Shown one piece after another: positions 44,994 to 57,420 of a stretch of DNA of 64,000 nucleotides. The translations under genes were made by a program, and so were the position numbers. The stretch lies in assembly GCF_029407905.1 (NCBI RefSeq), contig NC_073643.1:25634001-25698000 (forward strand). Direction: 5' to 3'. This DNA comes from Bubalus kerabau (Eukaryota; Chordata; Mammalia; Artiodactyla; Bovidae). The notes below the pieces were generated by a model, which did not search any database, was not told the origin of the DNA, and saw only the letters and a list, made by a program, of their open reading frames with translations. Positions within the stretch are counted from its first letter, which is position 1, and the number at the start of each line of letters is the position of its first letter.

Positions 44994-45594
44994 AATCACA
45001 TAAAACCATTATTTTCAAAATTCATCACACAATGATCATATTTTTGTGCACTCTGCAGAAGGTAAAAATCATTTATGCTTCAGTCTTGTAAGTTTTAATC
45101 CTCTGAAGCATATGTCCTCAATAAAGGTAAACAGATAAGGCTACTCCAAGTACTTGTCATTACACCACCAAGTGTTTAACAAAAGATTATAATGAGAATG
45201 GTCATGTCATGTAACTTTCTTACTCTAGATGGAAGCACAAACTTTTATTACTGTATTATTGTTTATACAAAGAACATGACTGTTTATTTTAGTGAGATGA
45301 AATTGTTCTTCTCTAAACCAAACAGCACAAACTAATCAGATGCTGCATTTAATCTGGTTTTAATTCCACCACCAAAACATATTTGTATACTTAGAGGGTT
45401 TGGCCAACTGCTGTATTATAAATACTACAACTACAAGCACTTGATTATTTAGTCTGTTTCCCAATCATCACCTGTCAAAGGAAATTATTTAATGGAAATC
45501 AGCATCGCATTAGCTTTGAGCATTCTAAGGACTTTAGGGGAAAATTTAACAGATGTGAGCATTAAAATTCTTCCAATTTTTGTTTTTTGTTAAT
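44994..45594. other. Single-copy AT-rich stretch
   Basis: No gene or repeat recognised. Confidence 0.45.
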
Positions 45595-45735
45595 GCATTC
45601 ATTCATTCAAAAGTACACATTACATGACTACCATGTGCAATGCACTGAGAATACAATCCTTAGCACAAAATCAAACTACATAAATATGTTCCCTATTTTC
45701 ATGCATCTTAGCCTAGTGGGGGAATGTAAAATATA
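45595..45735 (-). mobile_element. L2 3' end
   Basis: 'gcattcattcattcaaaagt', 'gactaccatgtgcaatgcac', 'tgagaatacaatccttag' and 'cttagcctagtgggggaatg' form a good antisense L2 terminus. Confidence 0.75.
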
Positions 45736-45759
45736 ATGAAAAAACCAACAAAAATCTTC

Positions 45760-45960
45760 ATTAATTTATTCAACAAGTATTTATAAGAGCCTACAATGTG
45801 AAGGGTAGTATTCTAGATATTTACATGACATCAGTGATCAGACAAAAATCAATGCCCTCTTTGTAGACATCTTCCAGGATAGAGGGACAGATGCTATCAA
45901 AGTGGAGAAGGGTGAAGAGAATGCAAACCATTGGAGTCGAGGGTTGTAGCATTAGAAAGC
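45760..45960 (-). mobile_element. L2 3' end, second copy
   Basis: 'ttattcaacaagtatttata', 'agcctacaatgtgaagggta' and 'gtgatcagacaaaaatcaat' form a second antisense L2 terminus about 165 bp after the first. It is broken by BovB at 45966. Confidence 0.75.
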
Positions 45961-45965
45961 ATGTT

Positions 45966-47423
45966 CAGTCAGTCAGTTTAGTTACTCAGTTATGTACGAC
46001 TCTTTGCGACCCCATGGATTGCAGCACGTGAGGCCTCCCTGTCCATCACCAACTCCTGGAGTTTACTCAAACTCATGTCTATTGAGTCAGTGATGCCATC
46101 CAACCATCTCATCCTCTGTCGTCCCCTTCTCCTCCTGCCCTCAATCTTTCCCAGCATCAGGGTTTTTTCAAATGAGTCAGCTCTTCACATCAGGTGGGCA
46201 AAGTATTGGAGTTGCAGCTTTAACATCAGTCCTTCCAATGAATATTCAGGACTAATTTCCTTTAGGATTGACTGGTTGGATCTCCTTGCAGTCCAAGTGA
46301 CTCTCAAGAGTCTTCTTCAACACCACAGTTCAAAAGCATCAATTCTTCAGCACTCAGCTTTCTTTACAGCCCAGCTCTCACATACATGCATGACTGCTGG
46401 AAAAACCATAGCCTTGACTAGATGGACCTTTGTTGGCAAAGTAATGTCTCTGGTTTTTAATATGCTGTCTATGTTGGTCATAACTTTTCTCTCAAGCAGC
46501 AAGTGTCTTTTAATTTCATGGCTGCATTCACCATCTGCAGTGATTTTGGAGCCCCCAAAAATAAAGTCGGACACTGTTTCCACTGTTTCTCCATCTATTT
46601 GCCAAGAAGTGAGGGGACCTGATGCTATGATCTTAGTTTTCTGAATGTTGAGCTTTAAGCCAACTTCTTCACTCTCCTCTTTCACTTTCATCAAGAGGCT
46701 CTTTAGTTCCTCTTCACTTTCTGCCATAAGGGTGGTGTCATCTGCGTATCTGAGGTTACTGACATTTCTCCTGACAATCTTGATTCCAGCTTGTGCTTCA
46801 TCCAGCCCAGCATTTCTCATGATGTACTCTGCATATAAGTTAAATAAGCACAGTGACAATATACAGCCCTGATGTACTCCATTTCCTATTTGGAACCAGT
46901 CTCTTGCTCCATGTCCAGTTCTAACTGTTGCTTCCTGACCTGTGTACAGATTTCTCAAGAGGCAGGTCAGGTGGTCTGGTATTCCCATCTCTTTCAGAAT
47001 TTTCCACAGTTTATTGTGATCCACACAGCCAAAGGCTTTGGCATAGTCAATAAAGCAGAAATAGATGTTTTCTGGAACTCTCTTGCTTTTTTGATGATCC
47101 AGCGGATGTTGGCAATTTGATCTCTGGTTCCTCTGTCTTTCCTAAATCCAGCTTGAACATCTGGAAGTACACGATTCACATACTGTTGAAGACTGGCTTG
47201 GAGAATTTTGAGCATTACTTTACTAGTGTGTGAGGTGAGTGCAATTGTGCAGTAGTTTGAGCTTTATTTGGCATTGCCTTTCTTAGGAATTGGAATGAAA
47301 ACTGACCTTTTCCAGTCCTGTGGCCACTGCTGAGTTTCCCAAATTTGCTGGCATATTGAGAGCAGCACTTTCATAGTACCATCTTTTAGGCTTTGAATAT
47401 AGCTCAACTGGAATTCTATCACC
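45966..47423 (-). mobile_element. BovB LINE, 1.46 kb 3' part
   Basis: Antisense BovB from a 'cagtcagtcagttta' tail to 'ctggaattctatcacc' (GDGIPVEL equivalent), so most of the RT was copied. No confident target duplication. Confidence 0.95.
46347..47215 (-). pseudogene. BovB reverse transcriptase remnant
   Basis: Two minus-strand frames cover the RT. 46994-47215 gives LKILQASLQQYVNRVLPDVQAGF and the early palm, then shifts. 46347-47024 gives DHNKLWKILKEMG, QGCILSLCLFNLYAEYI (motif B), an intact YADD box, and on to the SWAVKKAEC equivalent. The frameshift falls at motif A near 47075, where an extra base turns FIDYAKAF into SALLTMPKP. No endonuclease. Dead, but with its catalytic YADD preserved. 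Confidence 0.9.
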
Positions 47424-49577
47424 ATGAACAGTATGAAAAGTATGAAAAGAAATCATGTTAAAGATGAGTTTTATTGAGATGTGACCTGTAAGGAGGCTTA
47501 AAACGCAATAAGTGCCTTGAAAGAATACTACAAAACAGAGGCTGGAAAGACAGGCAGAGATGTGTGATACATGAAAAGTGTGTGGTGGTTACAGGAAGTG
47601 CAGTGGGAAGTGAACTACATGGAAAAATTTGAGTTATGAAGGATGGCTCGAATTTTCATCTCATTTGATGAATGGTGAGATTATTTACTGAGTAAGAAAA
47701 GGGGGAAGGAGTTAAGGAACACGCTCAGCTGTCAGTCATTCTCTCTACAACCGTGGCGTCCAGAATAGAGAAGGGATGAGAAACCACTCTACCCAGGTTC
47801 TCATTCCCATCTCTCGCAAACACGAATAGGGAAGTTAGACTTGAATTCTCCCTCAGTATAAATATGAAATCCTGAAATCCCCAAGACATGCAGTAACTTT
47901 CCCTATACCTTGGTCTGCTCCTTTCAAATCACACTTTTCAGGAGAGTGATGCTTATCACTCCTACTGGGGATGTGGGGTCTTCACAAATGTCTGCCTGAT
48001 CTTCTTCCAAACAGGAAGAGGTGGATGTGGCACCCAGAATGTAATTTGAAAAATGGCTCTACTCCCACCTCCCAGTTAAGAAACACTGGGATAAACCTTC
48101 AGAATGCTAAACTCTTTGAATCTATGATAAAAGCACACTGACTGGTGAGCAATAGATCAGATAATCTATTCACTTATAAAAAATGTCAGAGGATAGCCAT
48201 CTTTGAGATCACCACCATACTCAGAATAAAACAACTATTCCATAAACTACAGAACCACTTTCTCTGATGAAAAATATGCAAATGGGCTTGAATCAAATAG
48301 TCTCATTAACCAGTTATCCTTCCAATGTTGTCAGATCAAACAGGAACAGAAGCAGTAGGGGGCATTTCATCAGTCAGTCACCTCACCCTCCTCTATCTGT
48401 TCTCATTTCATTCTTTTGGATGTCATTAAACTTGACTCTGGGTCACTCTAACCCAGTGTTTTCTGTAAGTCCTTTTCATGACTATTTTATGATTTCAGGC
48501 AAAACAAAGCATCAGAGTTATGAAACAGTTCTCGCCAACATAATGTTATCAGTGAGCTTTTAAAAAAAATTTAATGGATTTAAGCATACCACAGAATACT
48601 ATTGGTCCTGTATTAAGTGCTTTTAAAGATATTAAATATCACAAATGTATTTTCGAACATACAGGTCTTTAGCTGTGGGTAACTAACCTCTTTACTAGCT
48701 TCAGGCTATAAATTCAGTTATGTGTATTACAGAGAGTAGAGAGAATGCAAAGGCATAATAAACCCACAGACAAACAAACAAACAAACAAACAAAAAAACC
48801 CTAAAATCTCATTCCTCGGTTCTAGAACTGAAGGTAGTATCTATAAACAGGGCTGGGCACTTTGCCAGTAAGGCTGTATATTGCTGCTAGTGGCTACAAT
48901 CTCAACGAGTTCACATCTCCATGGGAAATTTAAATGTGAAAAGAGACTACCAAAATGGACAACTGCACTCTGCATCAAAAGAGTGGTCACAGTATAAATA
49001 GACCCAGACGTTCTCTAGAGGGAAACATTTTACTTAGGAGAAATTATTAAACCACTACTCTATTATGGTAGTTAAAGGAAGTGAGTTCCAAATCAATTTA
49101 ATTTTTTTCTATCTTTTTAAAATTCTGTAACAAATATTGTAGTTTCCACCATTAGATGCTAGACAGGGTTCTGCCTCATAGAAGGAACCTGTGCTTTTCT
49201 GAAAATGTAAATATATTTCTAATTTCCAAGAAAGAAAAAGGAAGCATCAGTTTCTAATAGGAATATTCTGCTGCATGAGTGTTGATAAAGCCATTATGTA
49301 TAAACAGGTCATTATAATACTCTAAAATTAAGAACTTTTGTGATTTCTGGTAACTTTCTTAATTGCTGCACTCTTGTGTTAGTCCCTGTTCAAAGGATGC
49401 TTCCGTGCAGAACTCCATGTTCTGCATGCCAGAATCTGCCGCTTGATACTAAAAGGGGAAAACACAGACCACTAAATAATAATGACTTTGGTTTTTCTTT
49501 TTAATTAACTCAAGAAAAAGAGCAATGGTATGCTTAGAAGAATAAGAGGAGCAAGTCAATTTCTTCTTCCCTGCTTT
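47424..49577. other. Long single-copy stretch
   Basis: No gene seen. The first ~200 bp may be further antisense L2 ('caggcagagatgtg'). A (CAAA)n run lies at 48772-48797. A 98-codon plus-strand frame at 48267-48563 has no domain that I recognise. Confidence 0.45.
48772..48797. repeat. (CAAA)n microsatellite
   Basis: Six CAAA units grading into an A run. Confidence 0.9.
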
Positions 49578-49582
49578 GTGAA

Positions 49583-50231
49583 TCAGATCAGATCAGATCA
49601 GTCGCTCAGTCGTGTCCGACTCTTTGCAACCCCATGAATCGCAGCACGCCAGGCCTCCCTGTCCATCACCAACTCCCGGAGTTCACTCAGACTCACATCC
49701 ATCGAGTCAGTGATGCTATCCAGCCATCTCATCCTCTGTCGTCCCCTTTTCCTCCTGCCCCCAATCCCTCCCAGCATCAGGGTCTTTTCCAATTAATCAA
49801 CTCTTTGCATGAGGTGGCCAAAGTACTGCAGTTTCAGCTTTAGCATCATTCCTTCCAAAGAAATCCCAGGGCTGATCTCCTTCAGAATGGACTGGTTGGA
49901 TCTCCTTGCAGTCCAAGGGACTCTCAAGAGTCTTCTCCAACACCACAGTTCAAAAGCATCGATTCTTCGGCGCTCAGCCTTCTTCACAGTCCAACTCTCA
50001 CATCCATACATGACCACTGGAAAAACCATAGCCTTGACTAGACGAACCTTTGTTGGCAAAGTAATGTCTCTGCTTTTGAATATGCTATTTAGGTTGGTCA
50101 TAACTTTCCTTCCAAGGAGTAAGCGTCTTTTAATTTCATGGCTGCAGTCACCATCTGTAGTGATTTTGGAGCCCAGAAAAATAAAGTCTGACACTTTTTC
50201 CACTGTTTCCCCATCTATTTCCCATGAAGTG
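49583..50231 (-). mobile_element. BovB LINE, 650-bp 3' part with GATCA tail
   Basis: Begins 'tcagatcagatcagatcag' and runs antisense through the C-terminal RT to the SWEIDGETVEKVSDF equivalent. A possible short target copy 'gtgaat' (49578-49583, 50229-50234) overlaps element sequence. The minus-strand frame at 49793-50203 encodes the RT C-terminal end with no early stop. Young. Confidence 0.95.
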
Positions 50232-50234
50232 AAT

Positions 50235-52275
50235 AGAGGTAGTTTAAAATGCTAGCTTTCCAAAACTCAGAAGAATTGGCATACCATCTAGTTTTAAAAT
50301 CCATGCATCAATACTTTTACTGACATACTTCTATACTTTGACCTGATGTTTAGCTCAATACATGGAAGAAAGTTTAATTCACCATCCATTTTTACAGTAG
50401 CATCTTTCCATTTACATGTTTATAACATTTGAGGTATGACTGTGAGTTAAACAGAGAAGAAAATCTGTTCCTTTATTTTGTAGTCATAATCTTATATACT
50501 TCAATACTGTAATAGTGCTTTCCTTTAAAAGATAGTAAAGCCTTGCACTTTAGTTTGATTAGTTATTTCTCTTTTTAAGAAAATAAATAAGAAATAAATA
50601 AATATTTATTTATTTTTAAGAAAATAAATAAATAAAATTCTCTTTTGAAGAATCCAGTCCATTTATATTTTATATCTAAAACAACCGTCAATAATAAGTA
50701 GAATTCATACATGCTAGGGAACAGGCTTGATAACATACAGGTCCAAAAATGCCTTAGAAATAACAAACTGCCCATTGGCTCCTATAAATTTGTGGGATGT
50801 CAAAATATGATAGGGGAACTTGGAGATGAAGTTAAGTTGAGAAAGGGTGGTTCAGGTGAAGAACTGTCTTTGAGTTCAGATGATATGAACTCAAATGTTT
50901 ACAGACCACCTAAAAAATAGATGAAAGATGTCTCAACATAAGAGACAGGGAAGAGAGAGGTGATATGACTATATATATTAGCATGCTGTTAAAGCAATGA
51001 ATTATATAAAGCCCCAGTGAATCACTGAGTAGGTTCTTGTTTAAATAAATCTGGAGATAGGTTCTATAGAAAAATAATAGTACTTAGGAATTCTGAAGTG
51101 AATTTAATGATGCTTTTACAGTCAATAGGGTAAAAGGCTCAAATTTTAGGAGTTTGAGATAAAAGTTTCAATGGATTTTATGGCTATGTTAAAAAAGGGG
51201 AAGACTCAGCCAACCGAGTGAGATTCTTCCACCAGTGGAAAGATATTCTATTCCCACTTAACCACTATACATTGTGACTATAATTAAACTGTTACCATTT
51301 TCAACGATAATTTGTGTTTTTATCTCCTTGAAAATAATCCTAAAAATATGACAAAAGGATAGTTTAAGCTTTCAAATATGGCTTAATGTGCCTTTGCTTA
51401 TTTTAATGATAAAATCTTGAAAAGCAACTTGTATATTTTACATGTGCCATCCAAGAGGTTATCTCCAAGAATAATATTATATGACATCTAGAAATCCAAT
51501 ATTTTTTCCTTCTACAGATCTGTATATTTTCTATGATTTTTTTTTATTTCTTGGTTTTTATCCTAGAAATTACATTTTTTTAAGGTAAAAAGTGGACTTA
51601 TTTAGAGAGAAGCACTTCACAGACAGAGTGTGGGCAGTCTCAGAAGGCGAGGATACCATAAACATTACTCTTTTTTTAAATACTGTTTGGTTTTCCATCA
51701 GGACACCCCTACAAAAACACACATACAAAGATGCTTATTAAACATTATTTAAAAAGAAATTTACATATAGCCAGTTCCAAGAGGTCATATACGTTAAATT
51801 TGAATGACTATTACACAAAGTGCATGTATCCTTGTTATTTGGGGTTTCCAAAAACTACAGCTTAGCATAAGTATTTTAAATTTAACATGTTTGGATACAA
51901 TTTATTACATTCTTTAGCCATTAAATAAATTATGCAAACACAGTAAACAAGATTCTGCTGACAATAAAACTCTGGAAAATATGGCTCTTAGGGTTTAAAA
52001 AGGTACACAAATTGTACCAAGGTAGATTTTGTCCCTTTCCTTCCATTTTTTTACAGAGGGAAATTATAATATCAAGAAGTATACCAAGAATGAAAAGAGG
52101 TGCGGATTTTAAGTCAGAAGCCCAGAATTTAGGTACTGAAGTTTAATCTCTTACCGGATCCCTTATAAAAAAAAGTAAACTTAATGTAGATGCAAGCTGA
52201 CAAATTTAACTTGATGAATATAATTTCCTGCATGTTCACTTAATTACAAAATGTGAAAATGTATAGATTCACTCG
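50235..52275. other. Long single-copy AT-rich stretch
   Basis: About 2 kb, no gene seen. Holds the AT palindrome at 50592-50615 and many T and A runs. 'cagacagagtgtgggcagtc' at about 51620 resembles a mammalian repeat that I could not name. Confidence 0.45.
50592..50615. repeat. 24-bp perfect AT palindrome
   Basis: 'aaataaataaat' is followed directly by its exact reverse complement, within a wider AAATA/TTTAT-rich tract (50576-50637). Confidence 0.92.
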
Positions 52276-52372
52276 GAGCTTCCCTGGTGACTCAGCAGTA
52301 AAAGAATCCACCAGCAATGCAGGAGACATGGGTTTCTATCCCAGGGTTGGGAAGATTCCCCGGAGGAAACAG
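52276..52372 (+). mobile_element. Bov-tA SINE, head fragment
   Basis: 'gagcttccctggtgactcag', 'gcaatgcaggagacatgggt' and 'gggttgggaagattcccc' give the tRNA-like half. The body is missing after 'ggaggaaac'. Confidence 0.82.
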
Positions 52373-54009
52373 ATTCATTTCACAGGAAGGATACAAGAAA
52401 GAGGCCTCACAAAGATAGAGAGACTTTGGTACAGAAAGCAGTGAAGGGTTGAGGGTTAAAAGCTCAAAGAATCAGTTGAAAATATCATATGATCAAAACT
52501 ATCCTCATTCATTATATTGCCTTGTTGGGGATGGATGTATATTTCCTTCTCTCAATAGGTCCAACATGGACTGATTTTTGTTCTTTTGCTTATTTTACCC
52601 TGGTACTGGAACAGATCACTGTTTCTTCACAGAGCATTACACCTAGTTGACTTCTAACTGACATTTAGGGGGCATGCTGCCCAACTATGATTAATATTTA
52701 CACTGCAGAATCACACTGGGCCTGGGGACGTAAAGAACCGAATCTCATCTCATCTCAGTCTCACTTTGGTAAAAAACTTCACTAGTGGAAGGTAAGGAAG
52801 AAATGCCTGCACTTTTCCACCTCTCTCTCTTTCACTTTTTCTCTCCTTTCATCCCCTCCTTTTCTTGTTCCATTATTATTAACCAGTAGAATTTTAAAAG
52901 GCTAATTTGTGTTTAAGCGTAATTATATATGGCTAAGATTCATGTGATTAGGCTGGAGACATAGTGGAAAACACAATGAGAACAGTATATTTAGGACAGA
53001 GCATGGGGAACAGTGAACACCAAGATGAGACTCTATTGCACAGACAAAAGGGAGAATTTTTATCCACATGAGGACCCACAGGAAGATGAATCTTTAGAAA
53101 TAAACCAGAAAGTAGAGACCAAAGATGTCAGACTAAACCCAATATGGTCACTCTGCCCTGATGAGGAGAAAAGAAATGCTGGATAACAATTACCTGATTT
53201 GTTACAACTGTTCCAAATTCCTTTGTAGCCTTTTCTTTCATCATAACATAATATTATTAAACCAAATAACTACCATGCAATCTCTCAATATTAGATGTTT
53301 AGAAAGGTGCTTAAGTCACCAGGTGAAATACACACAATATATAAACTACCATAACCTCCTTATCCCCAGTAGATAAATGGTTTGAAAAATGTCTCCAATA
53401 CAAAGTTACATTGCACCATTATTAAGAGTATTTTGTGGACTATGAAATAGTATATTTGAAGCAGAATAAAACACACATACACACTCATAAACACACACAG
53501 GGAAAAAAAAAAAGGAAGAAAGCAATTGCAGGGCTTTGTATTGTCATGGCAATGGCCTAGATTCACCATGGAGTTGTCTGTCTTCAAAATAGCAGCGATT
53601 TTTTTTCTTTAACTTTGTTGGAATCATTAAATAGGTCCTTTCAATCACCAGGAAACCAAGATTCATAAACTCAGTTTTTGTATAATTTTTCCTTGCAACT
53701 TCCAAATCAAAATGCAATATATTTTCCATTGACATCATTTGCTTCTTAAGCAAAGCTTATATTATATAACTAACTATCCTTCGGGGATTCAATTAGATTA
53801 AGAGATCCAGAATGACTGTAACTATCTCTATTAATAACTCAGGCTAAAATCTGACAGTTTGGAAAATGGACGTGTTATTTTCATCACTTTCAAAGATTGT
53901 AGTAACACCCCTTCCTCCTCTGACATACCAACACTTAGTGGTCCTTAGAAACAGAAAGAAGAGCAACAAAAGAGAATACAAACAGTCTAAGTATAGAACT
54001 ATGATGATA
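52373..54009. other. Single-copy stretch
   Basis: No gene seen. CA-rich and A-rich runs lie at about 53468-53515. Confidence 0.45.
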
Positions 54010-54190
54010 GATTATTGGGTTCCTATCCAACACTGTACTCGGCACCTTAAAAATATCCTGGCAGCTCCTTTGGGAGAAGTACTTCCGTCTTACAGAAGAT
54101 AGCTCAGAGGATCAAAAAGTCCAAAGCTGTACTGACAGGTAGTTTCAGTAACAGAGTGCAAACCAGGACCATCCGAATTCCTAACTTAAT
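54010..54190 (-). mobile_element. MIR
   Basis: 'ccaacactgtactcggcacc', 'ttccgtcttacagaagatag' and 'gtgcaaaccaggaccatccg' follow antisense MIR order. Confidence 0.6.
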
Positions 54191-54634
54191 TTAGTAGAAG
54201 TCCTTCATGTTGCTCACACAATAAGGTTAAGCAGTGGCACTGAAACAGGATAGGACCCCATCCAAGCAAAGCTCTGGTCCAAAGATGGCCGGCTCGTAAA
54301 GTTGCTGAGTCTTTTATAAATATTCCATTGTTCAGTGATCATTAAGAAGTATAAGTGGAAGTATGCCACACATTATTTATTTTCTATTTGTAGGAAATCA
54401 CCTACATTAAGGCTATGGATTATGTGTTCCCTTACTATTTATTGTTTCAGTCTTTGGCAGAATTATTATATTCCGTGCTTTATGAAGCTTGCTGTCAATA
54501 CCACCTTGAGGAGGACTTTAAATTACACAGAGAGCCACTCTGAAGAGAATGCTGACCAGTTTTCTCCATCTCCACACAAGTCGATAGAGGGAAGATGTTA
54601 GACTCGGGTAATTTTTGGTGACAGCATAAAGGTG

Positions 54635-54795
54635 CAGTGAAAAGAAAATAGGGTTTGGGAGTCAGACCAATGTTGATCCAAACTGCATCTCCAAGGAATT
54701 ATTAACAAAGTCACCCTGGACAGAGTTATCCCATCTAAAAAGAAGAAAAAAAGTGTAAAATCATATCTACCTCACCTGGTTATCGTGAAACTCAA
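54635..54795 (+). mobile_element. MIR
   Basis: 'gtttgggagtcagaccaatg', 'tccaaactgcatctccaagg' and 'ctacctcacctggttatcgt' fit MIR, diverged. Confidence 0.6.
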
Positions 54796-54839
54796 AAAGA
54801 AGACATCAATTATCTATCTCCTATAGTCTGTATGGGGAA

Positions 54840-55050
54840 AAATAGAGTTTTGGGAATCAGAGGGAGAAACTTTCAGTACATCTTTGCCAGTTACTGGCTG
54901 TGGGGTCTCAAGCTAGTCAGATCCTTTAACATCTGAGACCTGATTTTCTGATCTTTATGCATAAAATGGCACTTGCTTTAGAAGAAGGATAGTTGTGACA
55001 TGCTTAGCTGAGTCCTGGCACTTGGCAAATAACCAGGAAGTGTTAGTTTC
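54840..55050 (+). mobile_element. MIR, second in tandem
   Basis: 'ttttgggaatcagagggaga', 'ccagttactggctgtggggt', 'gacctgattttctgatcttt' and 'gtcctggcacttggcaaata' are a good full MIR. It follows the one at 54635-54795 in the same orientation. Confidence 0.78.
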
Positions 55051-55329
55051 CTCCCCTGGTACATAGGAGGCATCTGAAACATGCTCGCTTCCTTCTTTTG
55101 GTATCACATAAGTCATGCTTTACCACCAAGTGATTGAAAACCAGATTCACTAAGGGAGAGGCATTGAACTGGGGAGACTTGGACATCTATATATGAGAGA
55201 GACAGCCAGTTTGATTGGTTCAAATATAGACACCCACGGCCATTCCATCATGAGAGTATTATAAGATAAGCTCCTGTAGAAACTTAGAATAATGTTCTCT
55301 AAGTATCTTAATTATGTGTTAAATGTGAA

Positions 55330-55800
55330 CCTTATCATAGTCACTCTCTTGTTTGAAAGTCTTAAAAGTTGAATCTTATTTTTAGAATAAAGTTAAAAAT
55401 TCTTTACATGCCCTCACAGTACCTAGGTCAATTTAAATCTTGCCTAATTTTCAAGCCCCTCTCCTTAACTGCCAGACTTAGTCCCACTTGACTCCTGACA
55501 GGTCATTGAATGCACTGAGCTCTTTCCTACCTTCCTTTGCCTGTACTGGTACCTCTGTCTGGGGTTCGTCCTTGGCCTGGTCAACCCTCACTCTTCCTTT
55601 TTTCTACTTAAATGGGAACTTTTTTTAGACCTTTCTAACTCAGGTCCTCCTGCAGTTCTCAAATAACCCTGTACATTATAAAACACATCTAAATTTTTAA
55701 TTCAATATGCATTTCTATAATTATTTGTTTAGCATCTCGCTTGAGCCCATGCAACTACAGACCTTATGAGAGCAATGCCTGTTCTGTTAAAATCAGTATT
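55330..55800 (+). mobile_element. L2 LINE, 3' part
   Basis: 'gaataaagttaaaaattctt', 'tacatgccctcacagtacct', 'tcaagcccctctccttaact' and 'ccttatgagagcaatgcctg' are in sense L2 order over almost 500 bp. Confidence 0.75.
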
Positions 55801-56012
55801 TAATGTACACTCACAAAGTCACTAAGGCTGCAGTCACACAATATTCATAAAGGAGTTATTTCTTTAGCTATTTTATATGAAAATATTTTTATTCTATAAA
55901 AAATAGAATAAAAAAGAAAATATTTAGTTCTGTTTTATAGCAGAGCATGTAATTTCCAGGCTAATTATTCAGCTCTTATTCCAAGATAGTTGCAAACACT
56001 CACTGGTTAATT

Positions 56013-56202
56013 GCTTCCCTGGTGGCTCAGCTGGTAAAGAATCCATGTGCAATGTAGGGGACCTGGGTTGGGAAGATCCCCTGGAGAAGGGAAAGGCTAC
56101 CCACTCCAGTATTTTGGCCTGGAGAATTCCATGGACTGTATAGTATAGTCCAAGGAGTCACAAAGAGTTGGACACGACTGAGTGACTTTCACTTCACTCA
56201 CT
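56013..56202 (+). mobile_element. Bov-tA SINE
   Basis: Head 'gcttccctggtggctcagct', body 'cactccagtattttggcctg', and tail 'gagtgactttcacttcac'. The target site 'tcactggttaatt' is perfect at 56000-56012 and 56203-56215. The body's small palindrome has a five-base duplication ('gtatagtatagtcc'). Part of the head ('ttcgatccc') is deleted. Confidence 0.95.
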
Positions 56203-56292
56203 TCACTGGTTAATTAATCTCCCTTTTATACTGAGGCATAAACATAGAAGCTAACATCTAAGTCATGGAATCACCTTAACAATAGTGTAGAG

Positions 56293-56508
56293 CAGGGTTT
56301 CTCTGTCGTGATACTCCTGGTATTTAGGCCACATAATTTTTTGTTGAGGAGACTATCTTGTACAATGCAAGATATTTAGCAGTCCTCCCAGTCTCTACCC
56401 ACCAGATTCCAATAGCACCTACTTCTCAGTTGTTAACAACTAAAAATATCTCTAGATTTTGCCAATTATTTCCCTGAGAACAAAATTATCCCTGGTTGAG
56501 TACCACTG
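56293..56508 (-). mobile_element. MER5A (hAT-Charlie MITE)
   Basis: Minus-strand order matches MER5A: terminal 'cagtggtactcaaccaggga' (read in reverse), 'tatttttagttgttaacaac', 'ggtgggtagagactgggagg', ending 'agagaaaccctg'. Both termini are present. The 8-bp target duplication is no longer clear. Confidence 0.8.
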
Positions 56509-56603
56509 ATACAGTGCAACTGTATTAAAACACAGTCATTGTTCTGATGAGTTGCAAAACTAGGTTGGTGGTATCAATACAGGTATACAAGAATAAACGA
56601 GAG

Positions 56604-56634
56604 ACACACACATACACACACACACACACACACA
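56604..56634. repeat. (CA)n microsatellite
   Basis: About 15 CA units with one CATA interruption. Confidence 0.93.
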
Positions 56635-57119
56635 ATGCTGTTAGGCTTAAAAAAGAATCCCTAGTTTTCCAAGAACTTGGCATTTCATTATGTATTGTCT
56701 CACACTAATGTTCCCGGGCCTTGGCCATGTTACTTCTTAATCAACATTATGAATTGCTTAATAAAAGCAGTAATACCTTGAACAATACCCACCACAGAGT
56801 CCCAGGGAACATTCACAACCATCAGCACTGTGATGGATTATGATTATGCCAGAAGGAAAAGTAAACTCCACACTGATCTTTTAGGAGAGTTAAGTGTCCA
56901 GCATTTGGAAAAAAAATAAATCAACTCCCAGCATTATGCAAGACTGTATTCATAATTTACTAGGAAAACATAAAAGATTGAAACCCTTGGAAACAGTATT
57001 TTTTCAGACTTTTCAGATCAGTGAAAGATAGGAGGAGACAAAGAAACTTCTATATACTCGAGAAACGTAAGTGACCTTAAGAGTAAAACATCTTTTTAAA
57101 AACTGCAATACAAAGTAAT

Positions 57120-57420
57120 TATGAACTCTTGTTCAAAATGACCTTCTCTTTGAAGGGTCCTGTGTCTTATCTTGCACAGGTCTTCACTGTTTTGTTCTAA
57201 TGTCAACTCTCCCGTGAAGTTTTCCACATACTCTGTGCTCCAAAGACAACAAGTCTAGTCACACTCTAGAGTTCATATCTGTTCACCTGGTTTTCACTCT
57301 GCTTTGTTAAATCCCTTCAGGGAAGACATGCATGTATCATGCATATATCACTATACTGCACAGCACTAAGAATTTGGGAGGGACTCCAAAATATCAGTGT
57401 AGCTAGCAAATGAAGTGAGT
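57120..57420 (+). mobile_element. Possible L2 fragment
   Basis: A loose sense-L2 pattern ('ccgtgaagttttccacatac', 'tatactgcacagcactaaga'). Very diverged. Confidence 0.35.

Noticed and set aside
44349..44999. 216-codon open frame as a host gene
   Set aside because: It is the L1 ORF2 C-terminal end plus five codons of flanking DNA, bounded by an L1 target duplication.
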